DNA from: Streptomyces sp. CoH27
GTDB lineage: Bacteria > Actinomycetota > Actinomycetes > Streptomycetales > Streptomycetaceae
Assembly: GCF_020181035.1 (NCBI RefSeq)
Contig: NZ_JAIQYY010000019.1
Span: 10,063 to 74,062 of the forward strand
Direction of reading: 5' to 3'
Length of the DNA: 64,000 bases
In this document: piece after piece, positions 1-8,852 of the stretch
Numbering within the stretch: the stretch's first letter is position 1
Layout: the number at the start of each line of letters is the position of its first letter
Notes under the pieces: generated by a model
Databases searched by the model: none
The model's input: the letters and a program-made list of their open reading frames with translations, nothing else
What the model was told of the DNA's origin: nothing
Translations under genes and position numbers: made by a program

Positions 1-73
1 TGATGCCGATGCCCGGCCTGCGGTTCTCCTCGTCACCCGCGAGCGGGTCGTTGTGGATGATGTCCTTCTGCAT
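1..73 (-). CDS. Start of a short acidic peptide gene, cut by the window edge
   Basis: An ATG at 73 is preceded by AGGAG with an 8-nt spacer, a strong Streptomyces ribosome binding site. The visible 24 residues begin MQKDIIHNDPLAGDEENRR and are charged, with no signal peptide or membrane segment. The start lies inside the last 41 bases of the S9 peptidase gene, so translation is probably coupled to it and to the MFS gene upstream. A short leader-like peptide beside a cytosolic prolyl-oligopeptidase-type protease and an exporter resembles a RiPP locus, in which such proteases remove leaders, but no modifying enzyme is visible. The product could equally be the N-terminus of an ordinary protein. 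The start is well supported; the function is unknown. Confidence 0.55.
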   Translation of the reverse strand, partial: MQKDIIHNDPLAGDEENRRPGIGI

Positions 74-1877
74 GGGACCTTCTCCTCTCCGTGGCGTGTT
101 CGCCGGTGTGGTGCTCCCCCGCTCCGGACGGAGCAGGGTGTCTGGGTGGGGCGGCCGGCCGGCCGCGCAGTTCCCGGTCCAGGAAGACCAGGGCCCGGCG
201 CAGCACGGTGACGTGGTCGCCGCCGTCGTAGCCGTCGTGGCCGGAGTCGAGCCACAGTGCTTCGTGCCGGACTCCGCTCGCGCGCAGCGCGGCCAGGTAG
301 CCGCGGATCTGGCCGGGCGGGCACTTGGCGTCATGGCCTGCGCCCGCCACCAGCAGCGGGGCGCGGACCGCGGCGGCGTAGTGGATGGGCGAGCTGCGCG
401 CGTACCGTTCGGGAACCTCGTCGGGTGTGCCGCCGAAGAGCCGCTCGTCGAGGGCGCGCAGCGCGGGAGTGGTGGTGCGGTGGGCGGCGACGCAGTCGGC
501 GACCGGTTTGACCGCCACCCCCGCCTGCCACAGTCCGGGACGGGTGCCGAGGGCCAGCAGGACGAGGTAGCCGCCCCAGGAGGTGCCCCACAGGCCGACG
601 GCGTCGGGGCGGATGAGCCGGCGGGCGACGAGGTCGGCGCGCACGGACGCCAGATCCTCGACCTGGGTGAGGCCGACTCCGTCCCCGAAGGCGCGCCGCC
701 AGCGTGGCCCGTAGCCGGTGGAGCCGCGGTAGTTGACGCGGGCAACGGCGAAGCCGGAGGCGACCAGGGAGTGGACGACGCCGTCGTAGGCGTCGCGGTC
801 GTGGTCGGCGGGCCCGCCGTGCACCAGGAACACCGCGGCGGGCGGACCGTGCGGTGCCTCGGGCAGGCTGAGCAGGGTGTGTACGGGCCCGTCCGGGCCG
901 GGGGTCCACAGGTCCCGGTGGGTGCCGGGGACCGGGCCGGCGAGCGTGGGCAGCTCGGGCAGCGCGGTGCCCCGCGTGGAGTGCAGCCGGGGCGGGTGGC
1001 CGGCGGCTGTCCAGAGGTGGTGCAGATCGTGTCCGGGCCGGGTGGCCGCGTCCAGAACGGTGCCCGGTGGGGTGGATACGGCGGTGCGGGTGCGGGCGGT
1101 GAGGTCGGCGCGATGCAGGGTGGAGCGGCCGTGGCGGTCCTGGCGGACCAGGACGGAACGCCCGTCGGCGTCCCAGCGGGCGGTGATCTCCGTGTCGAAG
1201 GCGCACCAGTCGTGAAGGGTCAGTCCGGTGCCGGGCCGCCAGGTCGCGATGACGTAGCGGTCGGCGCACTCGCGGACGAGGAGGAGTTCCTCGCCGTCCC
1301 CGGCAGGGGCGAAGCCCAGGCACCACAGCCGGCCGGTGTCGCCGGCGGGCAGGACGGCCCGTACGGCGCCGTCATGGGTGAGGACGGTGACGGCTTCGGC
1401 ACCGGCGAGGGCCAGCAGCCGGCCGCCGGGGGTGATGCCGGTGAGGGTGGCGAGGCCGTCGGTCCGGGCCACTGTGCGTGCAGTACCGCCGCGTGGGCCC
1501 ACGTGGACGGTGGTGGCGTGGCCGTCGCCGGCCGCGAGGGCGACGGTGCCGTGGTCGCTCACCGCCAGGCCCCGGGGAAGCCCGGCCGGGACGTTCGTCA
1601 GACCCAGCCGGTCGGGGCCCCCGGCGAAGGGCTGGAACCACCACCGTCCCACCCCGTGTTCGTCCTCGTCGAACCACCACACGTACGCGTCCCGGTCGAT
1701 GGCGCCGTGCAGGGTGCCCCGGGGGCGCCGGGTGACCTGCCGGGCGCTGCGGGTGGCGGCGTCCCAGGCGAACACCTCGCAGCGGCCCTCGGCGTCGGCG
1801 GTGAAGACCATCCTGGCCGGGTCGCCGGCACACACCTCCGGCAGGGCGGCCCGGTAGACCCGGTAGCCGCCGCTCAC
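33..1877 (-). CDS. S9 family (prolyl oligopeptidase-type) serine peptidase
   Basis: 614-residue protein with an N-terminal beta-propeller-like region (about 1-350) and a C-terminal alpha/beta-hydrolase domain. The nucleophile motif GTSWGGY is near residue 431, the likely catalytic Asp in GAGHDAKCP near 513 and the His in DSGHDGYDGG near 545. An oxyanion-region motif HGGPADHDRDA precedes them. No signal peptide is present, so it should act in the cytosol on oligopeptides, as known for S9 enzymes. The GTG start overlaps the MFS stop codon by 4 bp (GTGA), indicating coupling. The last 25 residues are low-complexity (His, Arg, Glu) and overlap the start of the short peptide gene. Substrate unknown; leader-peptide or drug-peptide cleavage is an inference from context. 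Confidence 0.9.
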   Translation of the reverse strand: MSGGYRVYRAALPEVCAGDPARMVFTADAEGRCEVFAWDAATRSARQVTRRPRGTLHGAIDRDAYVWWFDEDEHGVGRWWFQPFAGGPDRLGLTNVPAGLPRGLAVSDHGTVALAAGDGHATTVHVGPRGGTARTVARTDGLATLTGITPGGRLLALAGAEAVTVLTHDGAVRAVLPAGDTGRLWCLGFAPAGDGEELLLVRECADRYVIATWRPGTGLTLHDWCAFDTEITARWDADGRSVLVRQDRHGRSTLHRADLTARTRTAVSTPPGTVLDAATRPGHDLHHLWTAAGHPPRLHSTRGTALPELPTLAGPVPGTHRDLWTPGPDGPVHTLLSLPEAPHGPPAAVFLVHGGPADHDRDAYDGVVHSLVASGFAVARVNYRGSTGYGPRWRRAFGDGVGLTQVEDLASVRADLVARRLIRPDAVGLWGTSWGGYLVLLALGTRPGLWQAGVAVKPVADCVAAHRTTTPALRALDERLFGGTPDEVPERYARSSPIHYAAAVRAPLLVAGAGHDAKCPPGQIRGYLAALRASGVRHEALWLDSGHDGYDGGDHVTVLRRALVFLDRELRGRPAAPPRHPAPSGAGEHHTGEHATERRRSHAEGHHPQRPARG

Positions 1878-3082
1878 CGGACGCCCTCCGCCGCGAGCAG
1901 GCCGCGTACCGGACGCCGGGAGCTGTGCGCCGCGAGCAGGGCCAGCAGCACTCCGCAGACGACCGCGGGTGCCGCGTCGGAGACCCGGTCGGCGAGCGTT
2001 CCGGCGAGGACGGGTGCCAGGGCGGCGGCACCCGTGGTCGCGGTGGCCAGGACCGCTCCGGTGCGGGCCTGCAACGCGGGCTCGGTGACCTGGAGGGCAC
2101 GCGTCTGGAGCACGACGGAGGCGAGTGGCATCAGCAGACACACCAGGCCGAACAGCAGCCCGTACGCCCATGCCCCGGTGACACTGGCGAGCGCGGCCGC
2201 GAGCGGGACCAGCAGCCAGGTCACGGCGGTCACGACCCGTGGTGCGCCGTAGCGCCGGGCCACGCGCGGCGCGGCGAGCGCGCCCGCCAGGCCCGCGGTA
2301 CCCGACAGGGCGAGGATCGCGCCGAGCACGGCGCCGGCGTGGCCGTCTCGGCGGAGTGTGAAGACGGCTCCGTAGTACAGCGCCACCACGACGGCGTTGA
2401 CGAGGGTGCCCCAGACCAGGACCAGCCGCAGCACCGGTGAGGATTGCACCAGCCGCAGCCCGGCCGCGCCCTCCCGCAGCGGTCCCTCGCCGCGCTGCCG
2501 CGTGACCGGTGCGGTGAGGTCCGCGCGCAGGGCCGAGACGCACAGTGCGCTGATGACGTAGGAGAGGGCGTCGGCGAGGAACGGCAGCGCGCGGGCGGCC
2601 TGGTAGAGGACCCCGCCGAGCATCGGGCCTGCGATCAGCGCGCCTTGGTCGGCGGCGGTGAGCCGGGCGATCGCCCGGGGCTGCTCGGGGCCCGGGCAGA
2701 TGAGTACGACCGTTCCCCGGGCCGCCGCCTCGAAGCAGGCGGTCGCCAGGCGTTCGACCAGTACGGCGGCGAGGATCAGGCCCAGGGGCGGCCGGCCGGC
2801 GGCGAGAGCGAGTGCCGCACAGCCGATGGCGAGCGCGGCGACGGCCGCGGACCCGGTCATCACCCGCTTGCGAGCGCCCCGGTCGGCGGGTAACGCGACG
2901 AGCGGGCCGAGCAGGAGCCCGACGGCGGTGGAGACACCGGCGAGCAGGCCGACCGTCTGGGGCGAGCTGCCCATCCCCAGCAGGAGCAGCGGGAGGACGG
3001 TGCCGGAGGCCTGACTGCCGACCCCGTCGGCGGCGTTGGCCGACCACAGAAGCCGGAAGTCGCGTAACACTGGCCGTTCCAC
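1874..3082 (-). CDS. MFS transporter, probable exporter
   Basis: About 402 residues with roughly twelve hydrophobic segments. The A-like motif ADRGARKRVMTG after the second segment is typical of major facilitator drug/H+ antiporters. I prefer the GTG start at 3082, giving MERPVLRDFRLLW, because GAGG lies 6 nt upstream; an ATG at 3094 in the same frame is the alternative. It is the first gene of the operon with the S9 peptidase and the short peptide, joined by a 4-bp overlap. The role is likely efflux of a small molecule or peptide; the substrate cannot be told from sequence. Confidence 0.88.
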   Translation of the reverse strand: MERPVLRDFRLLWSANAADGVGSQASGTVLPLLLLGMGSSPQTVGLLAGVSTAVGLLLGPLVALPADRGARKRVMTGSAAVAALAIGCAALALAAGRPPLGLILAAVLVERLATACFEAAARGTVVLICPGPEQPRAIARLTAADQGALIAGPMLGGVLYQAARALPFLADALSYVISALCVSALRADLTAPVTRQRGEGPLREGAAGLRLVQSSPVLRLVLVWGTLVNAVVVALYYGAVFTLRRDGHAGAVLGAILALSGTAGLAGALAAPRVARRYGAPRVVTAVTWLLVPLAAALASVTGAWAYGLLFGLVCLLMPLASVVLQTRALQVTEPALQARTGAVLATATTGAAALAPVLAGTLADRVSDAAPAVVCGVLLALLAAHSSRRPVRGLLAAEGVR

Positions 3083-3143
3083 TGAGCACCTCACCGTTGT
3101 GGCGAAACTGTGCAGAAAGTGTGGCGGTGATGAAGCGAGCGGG

Positions 3144-3173
3144 ATCGTAATCGAGCCCGAACAGGCGTCACAA
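3144..3173 (-). promoter_or_regulatory. Candidate vegetative promoter for the MFS-peptidase operon
   Basis: On the minus strand TTGTGA (3173-3168) and TACGAT (3149-3144) are separated by 18 nt, close to the consensus for the principal sigma factor. They lie about 60 nt upstream of the MFS start. Pattern match only. Confidence 0.35.
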
Positions 3174-3407
3174 GAGCCCGCTGTGTGTGGCCAGATTCGT
3201 GTCGTACGGCGCCGGGGCAGGGTTGATCGGACACAAGGGGAAAAGAAGGGTGATCATTCCGGATAAGAGAGCCTGAATTCCGTTCTTTCCAGGGGAAACG
3301 TGCGACGGCTCAGGTGCTCCGCCCGGGGGCGCGGCGACGAGACGCCGGCCGGCCGTGCGACAAGGACTCGGCCAGGGCGCCGCTTTCGACCGAGAACGTT
3401 CGCCGCG

Positions 3408-3430
3408 GCGCACGGTGATCCGCCGTGCGC
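3408..3430 (-). terminator. Hairpin terminator of the sugar ABC operon
   Basis: Perfect 8-bp stem (GCGCACGG/CCGTGCGC) with a 7-nt loop, 2 nt beyond the stop of the last operon gene. There is no U-tract, as is usual in Streptomyces. The rest of 3083-3432 holds only the promoter region of the MFS operon. Confidence 0.6.
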
Positions 3431-3432
3431 GG

Positions 3433-4032
3433 TCAGCGGTGCCGCCGCCCAGCGAGCCGTACGTCGACTGCGGTGAGCGCCAGGGCCAGCGGCCCGGGGG
3501 TCAGGAAGGCGAGGGGCGGGAGCGCCCAGGCGCCGGCGGCGGCTGTGGCCAGGGCGAGGAGGATCAGGCCGGTGCCGCCGGGGTCGTGGACCGTGTCACG
3601 GGCGGCGGCGCGCAGGGCCGTTGCCCACTCGGTGAGGGACTCGGGGCGGGCGCAGGTGCGGAGTCCGACCAGGCAGGCGCCGGCCGTGATGGCCGAGGCG
3701 GCGACGGTGAAGAGCGGGCCGCCGGGCAGGCCGGCGCGAGCCAGGGCGAGGTCGGCGGCCGAGAGGAGCAGCACGGCCAGGGTCAGGGCCCCGGCCGCGA
3801 GGTCGGCGCGGCGCAGGCGTCGGCGGAGCAGCGCCGCGTACCGTCCGGCGGTGGCGGGCCGGTCCTCCCCCACGCCGCGCAGGACTGCGCAGGCGGTGGA
3901 CAGGGCGGCCGGTGCGGTGAGCAGCGGCAGGCAGGCCACGGCGGTGGCGAGGCCGACGCTGAGCATGTCGGCGAACAGGGTCATCCGGGGGCCGAACAGC
4001 TCGCCCGGCTCGCGGGTGCGGGGTTGGGACAT
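3433..4032 (-). CDS. DUF624/YesL-like membrane protein
   Basis: 199-residue integral membrane protein with about five hydrophobic segments and an N-terminal FGPRMTLFADMLSVGLATAV stretch. Proteins of this YesL-like type are frequently the last gene of CUT1 sugar transporter operons; their biochemical role is not established. The start at 4032 is supported by an AGGGG site, while a GTG at 4041 overlapping the preceding stop is possible. It begins within a few bases of the second permease stop, so it belongs to the same transcript, which ends at the hairpin just downstream. Confidence 0.75.
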   Translation of the reverse strand: MSQPRTREPGELFGPRMTLFADMLSVGLATAVACLPLLTAPAALSTACAVLRGVGEDRPATAGRYAALLRRRLRRADLAAGALTLAVLLLSAADLALARAGLPGGPLFTVAASAITAGACLVGLRTCARPESLTEWATALRAAARDTVHDPGGTGLILLALATAAAGAWALPPLAFLTPGPLALALTAVDVRLAGRRHR

Positions 4033-4037
4033 CGTGC

Positions 4038-4898
4038 TCACCCCTTCAGCCCGGAGCTGGCCATGCCCTCCACGAGGAAGCGCTGGAAGGCGAGGAAGAA
4101 CAGCACGATCGGCAGCAGGGCGATCACCGACATCGCGAACATCGGGCCGAACGACGACTGGCTGGAGGCGTCCACGAAGGAGCGCAGCGCCAGGGTGAGG
4201 GTGAACTTGTCCGGGTCGAAGAGGTAGATGAGCTGGGTGAAGAAGTCGTTCCAGGTCCAGATGAACGTGAAGATCGCGGTGGTGATCAGGGCGGGCCGGG
4301 TCAGCGGCAGGACGATGGAGAAGAAGCTGCGGAAGGACCCGCAGCCGTCGATGCGGGCGGCCTCCTCCAGTTCCCGGGGCAGGCCGCGCATGAACTGCAC
4401 GATGAGGAAGACGAAGAACGCCTCGGTGGCGAGGAACTTCGGCAGAATCAGCGGCCAGTAGGTGTTCACCAGGCCGAGTTTGTTGAAGATGATGTACTGC
4501 GGGATCAGGACCGCGTGGTGCGGCAGCATGATCGTGGCGATCATGAAGGCGAACAGCGGGCGGCGCATCCGGAAGCGGAGCCGGGCGAAGGCGTAGGCGG
4601 CGAGGGAGCAGCTGAACACGTTGCCGAGGACGGCGCCGCCCGCGATCAGCAGCGAGTTGCCGAGCAGCCGCCAGACGGAGACGCCGTTCACGCCGTCCAG
4701 GGCGGTGGTGTAGTTCGACCATGCGAGGTGGCTGGGCAGCAGGTCGAGGCTGGCGATGACCTCGTTCGCGGGTTTCAGCGAGGTGGCCAGCAACCAGGCC
4801 AGCGGGTACAGCATGACGAGCAGAGCGGCCAGGCAGCCGGCGTGCAGGGCGATCCGTCCCCAGGCAACCTTCTTGCGGTGAAGGGCAGTTGTGGTCAT
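4038..4898 (-). CDS. CUT1 carbohydrate ABC transporter permease (MalG type)
   Basis: 286 residues with six predicted membrane segments. The EAA loop, EAARIDGCGSFRSFFSIVLP at about residues 190-210, contacts the ATPase in this family. It overlaps the preceding permease by 4 bp (ATGA). With the partner permease it forms the membrane channel of a sugar importer of the MsiK-energised kind; no ATPase gene is encoded here, which is usual in Streptomyces, where a shared MsiK serves many CUT1 systems. The substrate is not identifiable from this subunit. Confidence 0.93.
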   Translation of the reverse strand: MTTTALHRKKVAWGRIALHAGCLAALLVMLYPLAWLLATSLKPANEVIASLDLLPSHLAWSNYTTALDGVNGVSVWRLLGNSLLIAGGAVLGNVFSCSLAAYAFARLRFRMRRPLFAFMIATIMLPHHAVLIPQYIIFNKLGLVNTYWPLILPKFLATEAFFVFLIVQFMRGLPRELEEAARIDGCGSFRSFFSIVLPLTRPALITTAIFTFIWTWNDFFTQLIYLFDPDKFTLTLALRSFVDASSQSSFGPMFAMSVIALLPIVLFFLAFQRFLVEGMASSGLKG

Positions 4899-5833
4899 CG
4901 CTCCCCCTCGGAGGCGTAGAAGACCCAGGAGCGTGAGGTGCGGAAGAGTATGGCGGTGACGGCTCCGATGACGAGCAGCAGGACCCAGGCCATGGCGGAG
5001 GCGTAGCCCATGTGGGAGGCGACGAAGCCCCGGTCGTAGAGGTAGAGGGTGTAGACCAGCGTGGAGTCGGCGGGGCCGCCCTTGCCGGCGCTGATCGCGA
5101 AGGCAGGGGTGAAGACCTGGAAGGCCTGGATGGTCTGGAGGACCAGGTTGAAGAACAGCACCGGGGACAGCATCGGCACGGTCACGGAGACGAACTGCCG
5201 CCATTTTCCTGCCCCGTCGACGGCGGCGGCCTCGTACAGCTCGGCGGGTATCTGCTGGAGTCCGGCGAGGAAGATGACCATGGGGGCGCCGAACTGCCAG
5301 ACGGTCAGCAGGGCGACGGCCAGCAGGGCCCAGCCCGGCTGGTTGACCCAGCCGCCGGTGCCGAGGAGATGGTCCACGGTACCGCCGTCGTTGAAGACCG
5401 CCCGCCACACCAGGGCGACGGACATCGACGCGCCCAGCAGCGAGGGGGCGTAGAACGCGGAACGGTAGAAGCCCTTGCCGCGTTTCATGCCCTTCAGGGC
5501 GAGGGCGACCACCAGCGCGAGGCCCAGCTGGAGGGGTACGGCGATCACGACATAGGTGAGGGTCGTCAGCACCGAGCGCCAGTAGCGCGAGTCCTCGGTG
5601 AACATCTGCACGTAGTTGCGCAGGCCCACCCAGTGCGGCGGGTTGAACAGGTCGTAGTCGGTGAACGACAGATACAGCGACACGGCCATCGGCAGCAGAG
5701 TCAGCACGGTCGCGCCGAGCACCCACGGGGAGAGGAACACCCAGGCGGCGCCCTGGCGTTCGCGTGCCGGGCGGCGCTGTGCCGAGGCGGCGGACCGGCG
5801 GGCGGTGGGTACGGGGACGTCGGTGGTGGTCAT
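4895..5833 (-). CDS. CUT1 carbohydrate ABC transporter permease (MalF type)
   Basis: 312 residues with a cytosolic N-terminus rich in Arg/Ala and six membrane segments, starting with WVFLSPWVLGATVLTLLPMA. The EAA loop is YEAAAVDGAGKWRQFVSVTV near residue 205. The ATG overlaps the stop of the substrate-binding protein by 4 bp and its own stop overlaps the next permease start, so the three transport genes are translationally coupled. It is the second membrane subunit of the importer. Confidence 0.93.
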   Translation of the reverse strand: MTTTDVPVPTARRSAASAQRRPARERQGAAWVFLSPWVLGATVLTLLPMAVSLYLSFTDYDLFNPPHWVGLRNYVQMFTEDSRYWRSVLTTLTYVVIAVPLQLGLALVVALALKGMKRGKGFYRSAFYAPSLLGASMSVALVWRAVFNDGGTVDHLLGTGGWVNQPGWALLAVALLTVWQFGAPMVIFLAGLQQIPAELYEAAAVDGAGKWRQFVSVTVPMLSPVLFFNLVLQTIQAFQVFTPAFAISAGKGGPADSTLVYTLYLYDRGFVASHMGYASAMAWVLLLVIGAVTAILFRTSRSWVFYASEGER

Positions 5834-7113
5834 GACCTCAGCTCCGCCTTCGCCTCGGTGACATAGTTCTCGGCCGCCGTGCGGGGCGACATGCGCTCGT
5901 ACGACACCTGGTCGTAGTCGCGCTGGAAGGTGGTCTGCAGCGCGTTGTCGCCGGAGGGCGGGGCCTGCGGCGGATCCTTGAGGGTGCCTTCCAGGGAGGC
6001 CTGGTAGTCGGCGACGGTCCGGTCGAAGCCGGTGAGCCGGGGTCCGATGTCCTTGCGGATCGTCTCGTTGACGGGGATGCCGCGGGTCGCGCCGAGGATC
6101 TTCGCCGCGTCGGGGTCGTTGACGAGGAAGTCGATCAACTGGGCGGCCTGCGTGGCGTGACGGGTGTGGGCTCCGACACCGAGGAACATCGACGGCTTGA
6201 AGTACTGGCCGGGGGTGCCGTCCGCGCCGGAGGGCATCGGGGCGAGCGCCACGCCGCCCTTGACGAGGGCGCCGTAACCGCTGGCGGGGGCGTCCCAGTT
6301 GACGTCGGAGGTGGCCTTGCCGCGGCCGAGCGGGGTGTTCTCGACGGATCCGTCGAGCTGGGTGGTCTGCTCGGCGGGCGATACGGCGCCCTCGCGGCGC
6401 AGCCGGTCGGTGAAGGTCCACCAGCGGGTGAGGTCGGCGGCGGTGAAGCCGAGCCCCCGGTCCTTGGCGTAGAGGGACTTGCCCTGGCCGCGCAGCCAGA
6501 TCTCGAAGGCGTCCTCGCTCTGCCCGGGGTCGGTGCCGCCCGGCCGGCCGGTCTTCTTCGCCAGGGCGCGCATCGCGCCGGCCCACTGGTCCCAGGTCCA
6601 GCCGCGGCCGGGCAGCGGCACTCCGGAGCGGCGCCAGGCCTGGACGTCGTAGACGACGGTCTCGGTGCCCCGGCCCTGCGGAACCGCGTACTGCGCGCCG
6701 CGGACCCGGCCGGTGGCGAGCAGTCCGGGGTCGATGCCGTCGGTGCGCAGTAACCGCCGCTGCCGGCCCAGGTCGAGCAGGACGCCGCCGGAGGCGTACT
6801 GGTCGATCTGCCGGTAGTCGAGCTGCATCACGTCGGGGGCGTCGCCGCCGGCGGCCTGGGTGGCGAGCTTCTGCTTGTAGGCGTCGTAGCCGGAGAACGA
6901 CGTCTGCACCCGTACGTCCGGATGCCGCTGTTCGAACAGGGCGACGGCCTTCTCGGTGCGCGCGGCGCGGTCGGGGTTGCCCCACCACGTGTAGCGCAGC
7001 ACGATCCTGCCGCCGCCGGCCGACTCCCCGGATCCGCCGCAGCCGGCCAGCACCGCGCACAGGGCGAGTGCGGCGGCCGACGCGCAGAACCCCTTTGTCC
7101 TGTGTCCGGGCAT
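5830..7113 (-). CDS. Extracellular sugar-binding lipoprotein of CUT1 ABC transporter
   Basis: 427-residue family 1 solute-binding protein. Residues 1-25 are a lipoprotein signal ending in the lipobox LAGC, so the mature protein is probably anchored to the outer face of the membrane. The body has the usual features (YTWWGNPDRA at the start of the mature fold, DVMQLDYRQIDQY near residue 95). A GAGGTGA site lies 8 nt before the ATG. Linkage to a Gfo/Idh dehydrogenase and a PmoA-like protein suggests a modified or unusual sugar as ligand, which is inference. Confidence 0.92.
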   Translation of the reverse strand: MPGHRTKGFCASAAALALCAVLAGCGGSGESAGGGRIVLRYTWWGNPDRAARTEKAVALFEQRHPDVRVQTSFSGYDAYKQKLATQAAGGDAPDVMQLDYRQIDQYASGGVLLDLGRQRRLLRTDGIDPGLLATGRVRGAQYAVPQGRGTETVVYDVQAWRRSGVPLPGRGWTWDQWAGAMRALAKKTGRPGGTDPGQSEDAFEIWLRGQGKSLYAKDRGLGFTAADLTRWWTFTDRLRREGAVSPAEQTTQLDGSVENTPLGRGKATSDVNWDAPASGYGALVKGGVALAPMPSGADGTPGQYFKPSMFLGVGAHTRHATQAAQLIDFLVNDPDAAKILGATRGIPVNETIRKDIGPRLTGFDRTVADYQASLEGTLKDPPQAPPSGDNALQTTFQRDYDQVSYERMSPRTAAENYVTEAKAELRS

Positions 7114-7164
7114 GCCGAGGTCACCTCTTCCTCTTCTCGGAGGTCTCCCAACCAGCCGCCGCCG

Positions 7165-7926
7165 CTACCGGCCCACGGGTTTGCCGTCGTACGGCAGCGT
7201 CGTGCCGGGCAGGGCGTACTCGTCCCGGCGCCCGCACATCCCGAAGCCGCCCAGGCGGCTCGGCTCGCTCCGATAGGCGGTCGCGTCGGCGAGGTAGGCC
7301 GGCTCGCCCGACTCCAGGGCGTCGAGCTGGGCGCCGGTGCGTTCGGCGGCGGCGAGGGCGCCGGCCCGCCACAGCTCGCGCCAGGCGGGCACCCGGGCCC
7401 GGACCAGGCGGGCGGCGGCCCGCTGGAACGCGCGGTACGGGCCGTTGTCGCCGGCGATCATGGCCTCGCGCAAGGCGAGATAGCCCTCGACGGCCAGGTC
7501 ACGGCGGCGCCGGGCGGCGGCCTCGGTGTCCGGGCCGGTGCCCGGCGGGAGGGTGGCGGCGGCCGCGTACCGCTCGGGGTCGGCGAGCACCTCGGGCGGG
7601 AAGGTGAACACGGCGTCCCCGGCCTCGGGCAGGCCGCTGTTCTGCATGAGCACCGTGATCCGCAGATCGCCGCCCTGCACCATGCGGTGCACGGTGCCCG
7701 GGGTGAACCAGGCGAGTGAGCCGGGCCCCAGCGGGATGTCCCGGTAGCCGTCGGGGCTCAGGGTCTGCACCGCACCCCGGCCGGCGGTGACGACGTACGC
7801 CTCGGTGCAGACCAGGTGCAGATGCGGGCTGCCGCCGCAGACACCGTCGGCGGCCTCCCAGTCGTAGGCGCTCAGGTGCGACAGACCGACGGCGCCGGGC
7901 AGTGGGGAGGAGAGTTCACTCACCAC
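7165..7926 (-). CDS. Cupin-domain protein
   Basis: 253 residues. The first 110 form a cupin-like beta barrel (HLHLVCTEAYVVTAGRGAVQ, then PGTVHRMVQGG); the second half is alpha-helical and of no recognised fold. There is no AraC DNA-binding domain, so a sugar isomerase or sugar-sensing role is likelier than transcription control. The GTG start overlaps the PmoA-like gene by 7 bp, and 51 bp separate its end from the binding-protein gene. It sits between the catabolic and transport genes of the operon. Confidence 0.75.
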   Translation of the reverse strand: MVSELSSPLPGAVGLSHLSAYDWEAADGVCGGSPHLHLVCTEAYVVTAGRGAVQTLSPDGYRDIPLGPGSLAWFTPGTVHRMVQGGDLRITVLMQNSGLPEAGDAVFTFPPEVLADPERYAAAATLPPGTGPDTEAAARRRRDLAVEGYLALREAMIAGDNGPYRAFQRAAARLVRARVPAWRELWRAGALAAAERTGAQLDALESGEPAYLADATAYRSEPSRLGGFGMCGRRDEYALPGTTLPYDGKPVGR

Positions 7927-8852
7927 GGCAGGCCCTCCAGGTGGCGGGTGACCCGGTCGCGGTCCCAGGCGCCGTCGGCGATCACCACCCGGTAGCGGTA
8001 GCCGAAGCTCTCCCCCGGCGGCAGGGCGAACTCCTCGAAGAAGGCCCAGGAGAACGCGACGGTCGGGATCGGCTCGGAGCGGACGAACCAGTGCGAGGCG
8101 TGGATCGCGGACGACTGGTCGAGGTTCTCCGGGGCGTGCGCGAAGACGAGCGTGGAGTGGGCGTCGGTCTCGTCGTGTTCAGTGGTGAAGGCCAGCCAGG
8201 GCCCCTGACTGCCCATCACTTTTCCGGCGCCGACGCCCGGTTCGGAGTCGGGCGTGAACACGGCGCCGCCGGTGAAGTCGCGCGGACCGCGCCACTGGAG
8301 CCCGGTGTAGCCGGCCATCTCGCGGCCGGCGGTGGTCGGCGAGCCGAACAGCAGGGGCTCGTCATGGGTGTTGGTGAGCTGGATGGACCAGTCCAGGGTC
8401 CAGGCGCCGGTCTCCTCGTCCACCGAGTGCACCGCCAGGCCACGCACCTCGCGCGCCCATTCCCGGCCGCCGTTCTCGACCCAGGTCAACTCCTCGGTGA
8501 CATCGAGGCGTTCATCGGTCACGGCGATCTCGGTGAAGCCGTCGTGCCGCATCGAGCCGACCCGGTCGGGCAGCCGCAGGTAACCCTCGCCGTGCACATA
8601 GCAGTTGCCGCCCCAGAAGTTCTGCCCGGACAGATGACTGGCCGTCATCTGCAGGCCCTTGTGCCAGCGGTGGTCGTTCGGCCGGTACCCGGTCACCGTG
8701 CGCCCGGCGAGGGTGCGCAGCGGGTGGGCGTAGGGCTTGCGGGCCTCGAAGGCGTCCGGGTCGGGCCGGTAGACGTAGCGGAGGATCTCGGTTCCGTTGG
8801 ATGCCTGGACCGCGAGGTGCTCGCCGTGGACATGGCTGACTCGTATGCTCAT
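7920..8852 (-). CDS. PmoA-like protein (DUF6807)
   Basis: 310-residue protein matching the family annotated methane oxygenase PmoA, with conserved features such as HPLRTLAG, NDHRWHKGLQ and FGSPTTAGREMAGY. Despite the name, members outside methanotrophs occur in sugar operons beside Gfo/Idh/MocA dehydrogenases and are thought to act on carbohydrates. Here it overlaps the dehydrogenase by 4 bp, fitting that association. No signal peptide is present. The biochemical function is not established. Confidence 0.82.
   Translation of the reverse strand: MSIRVSHVHGEHLAVQASNGTEILRYVYRPDPDAFEARKPYAHPLRTLAGRTVTGYRPNDHRWHKGLQMTASHLSGQNFWGGNCYVHGEGYLRLPDRVGSMRHDGFTEIAVTDERLDVTEELTWVENGGREWAREVRGLAVHSVDEETGAWTLDWSIQLTNTHDEPLLFGSPTTAGREMAGYTGLQWRGPRDFTGGAVFTPDSEPGVGAGKVMGSQGPWLAFTTEHDETDAHSTLVFAHAPENLDQSSAIHASHWFVRSEPIPTVAFSWAFFEEFALPPGESFGYRYRVVIADGAWDRDRVTRHLEGLPW

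Noticed and set aside
3..2252. Very long plus-strand open frame opposite the MFS and peptidase genes
   Set aside because: Antisense shadow of high-GC coding DNA; it has no domain and its composition is low-complexity Gly/Ala/Arg.
7165..7926. AraC-type regulator of the sugar operon
   Set aside because: The cupin part fits, but there is no C-terminal double helix-turn-helix.
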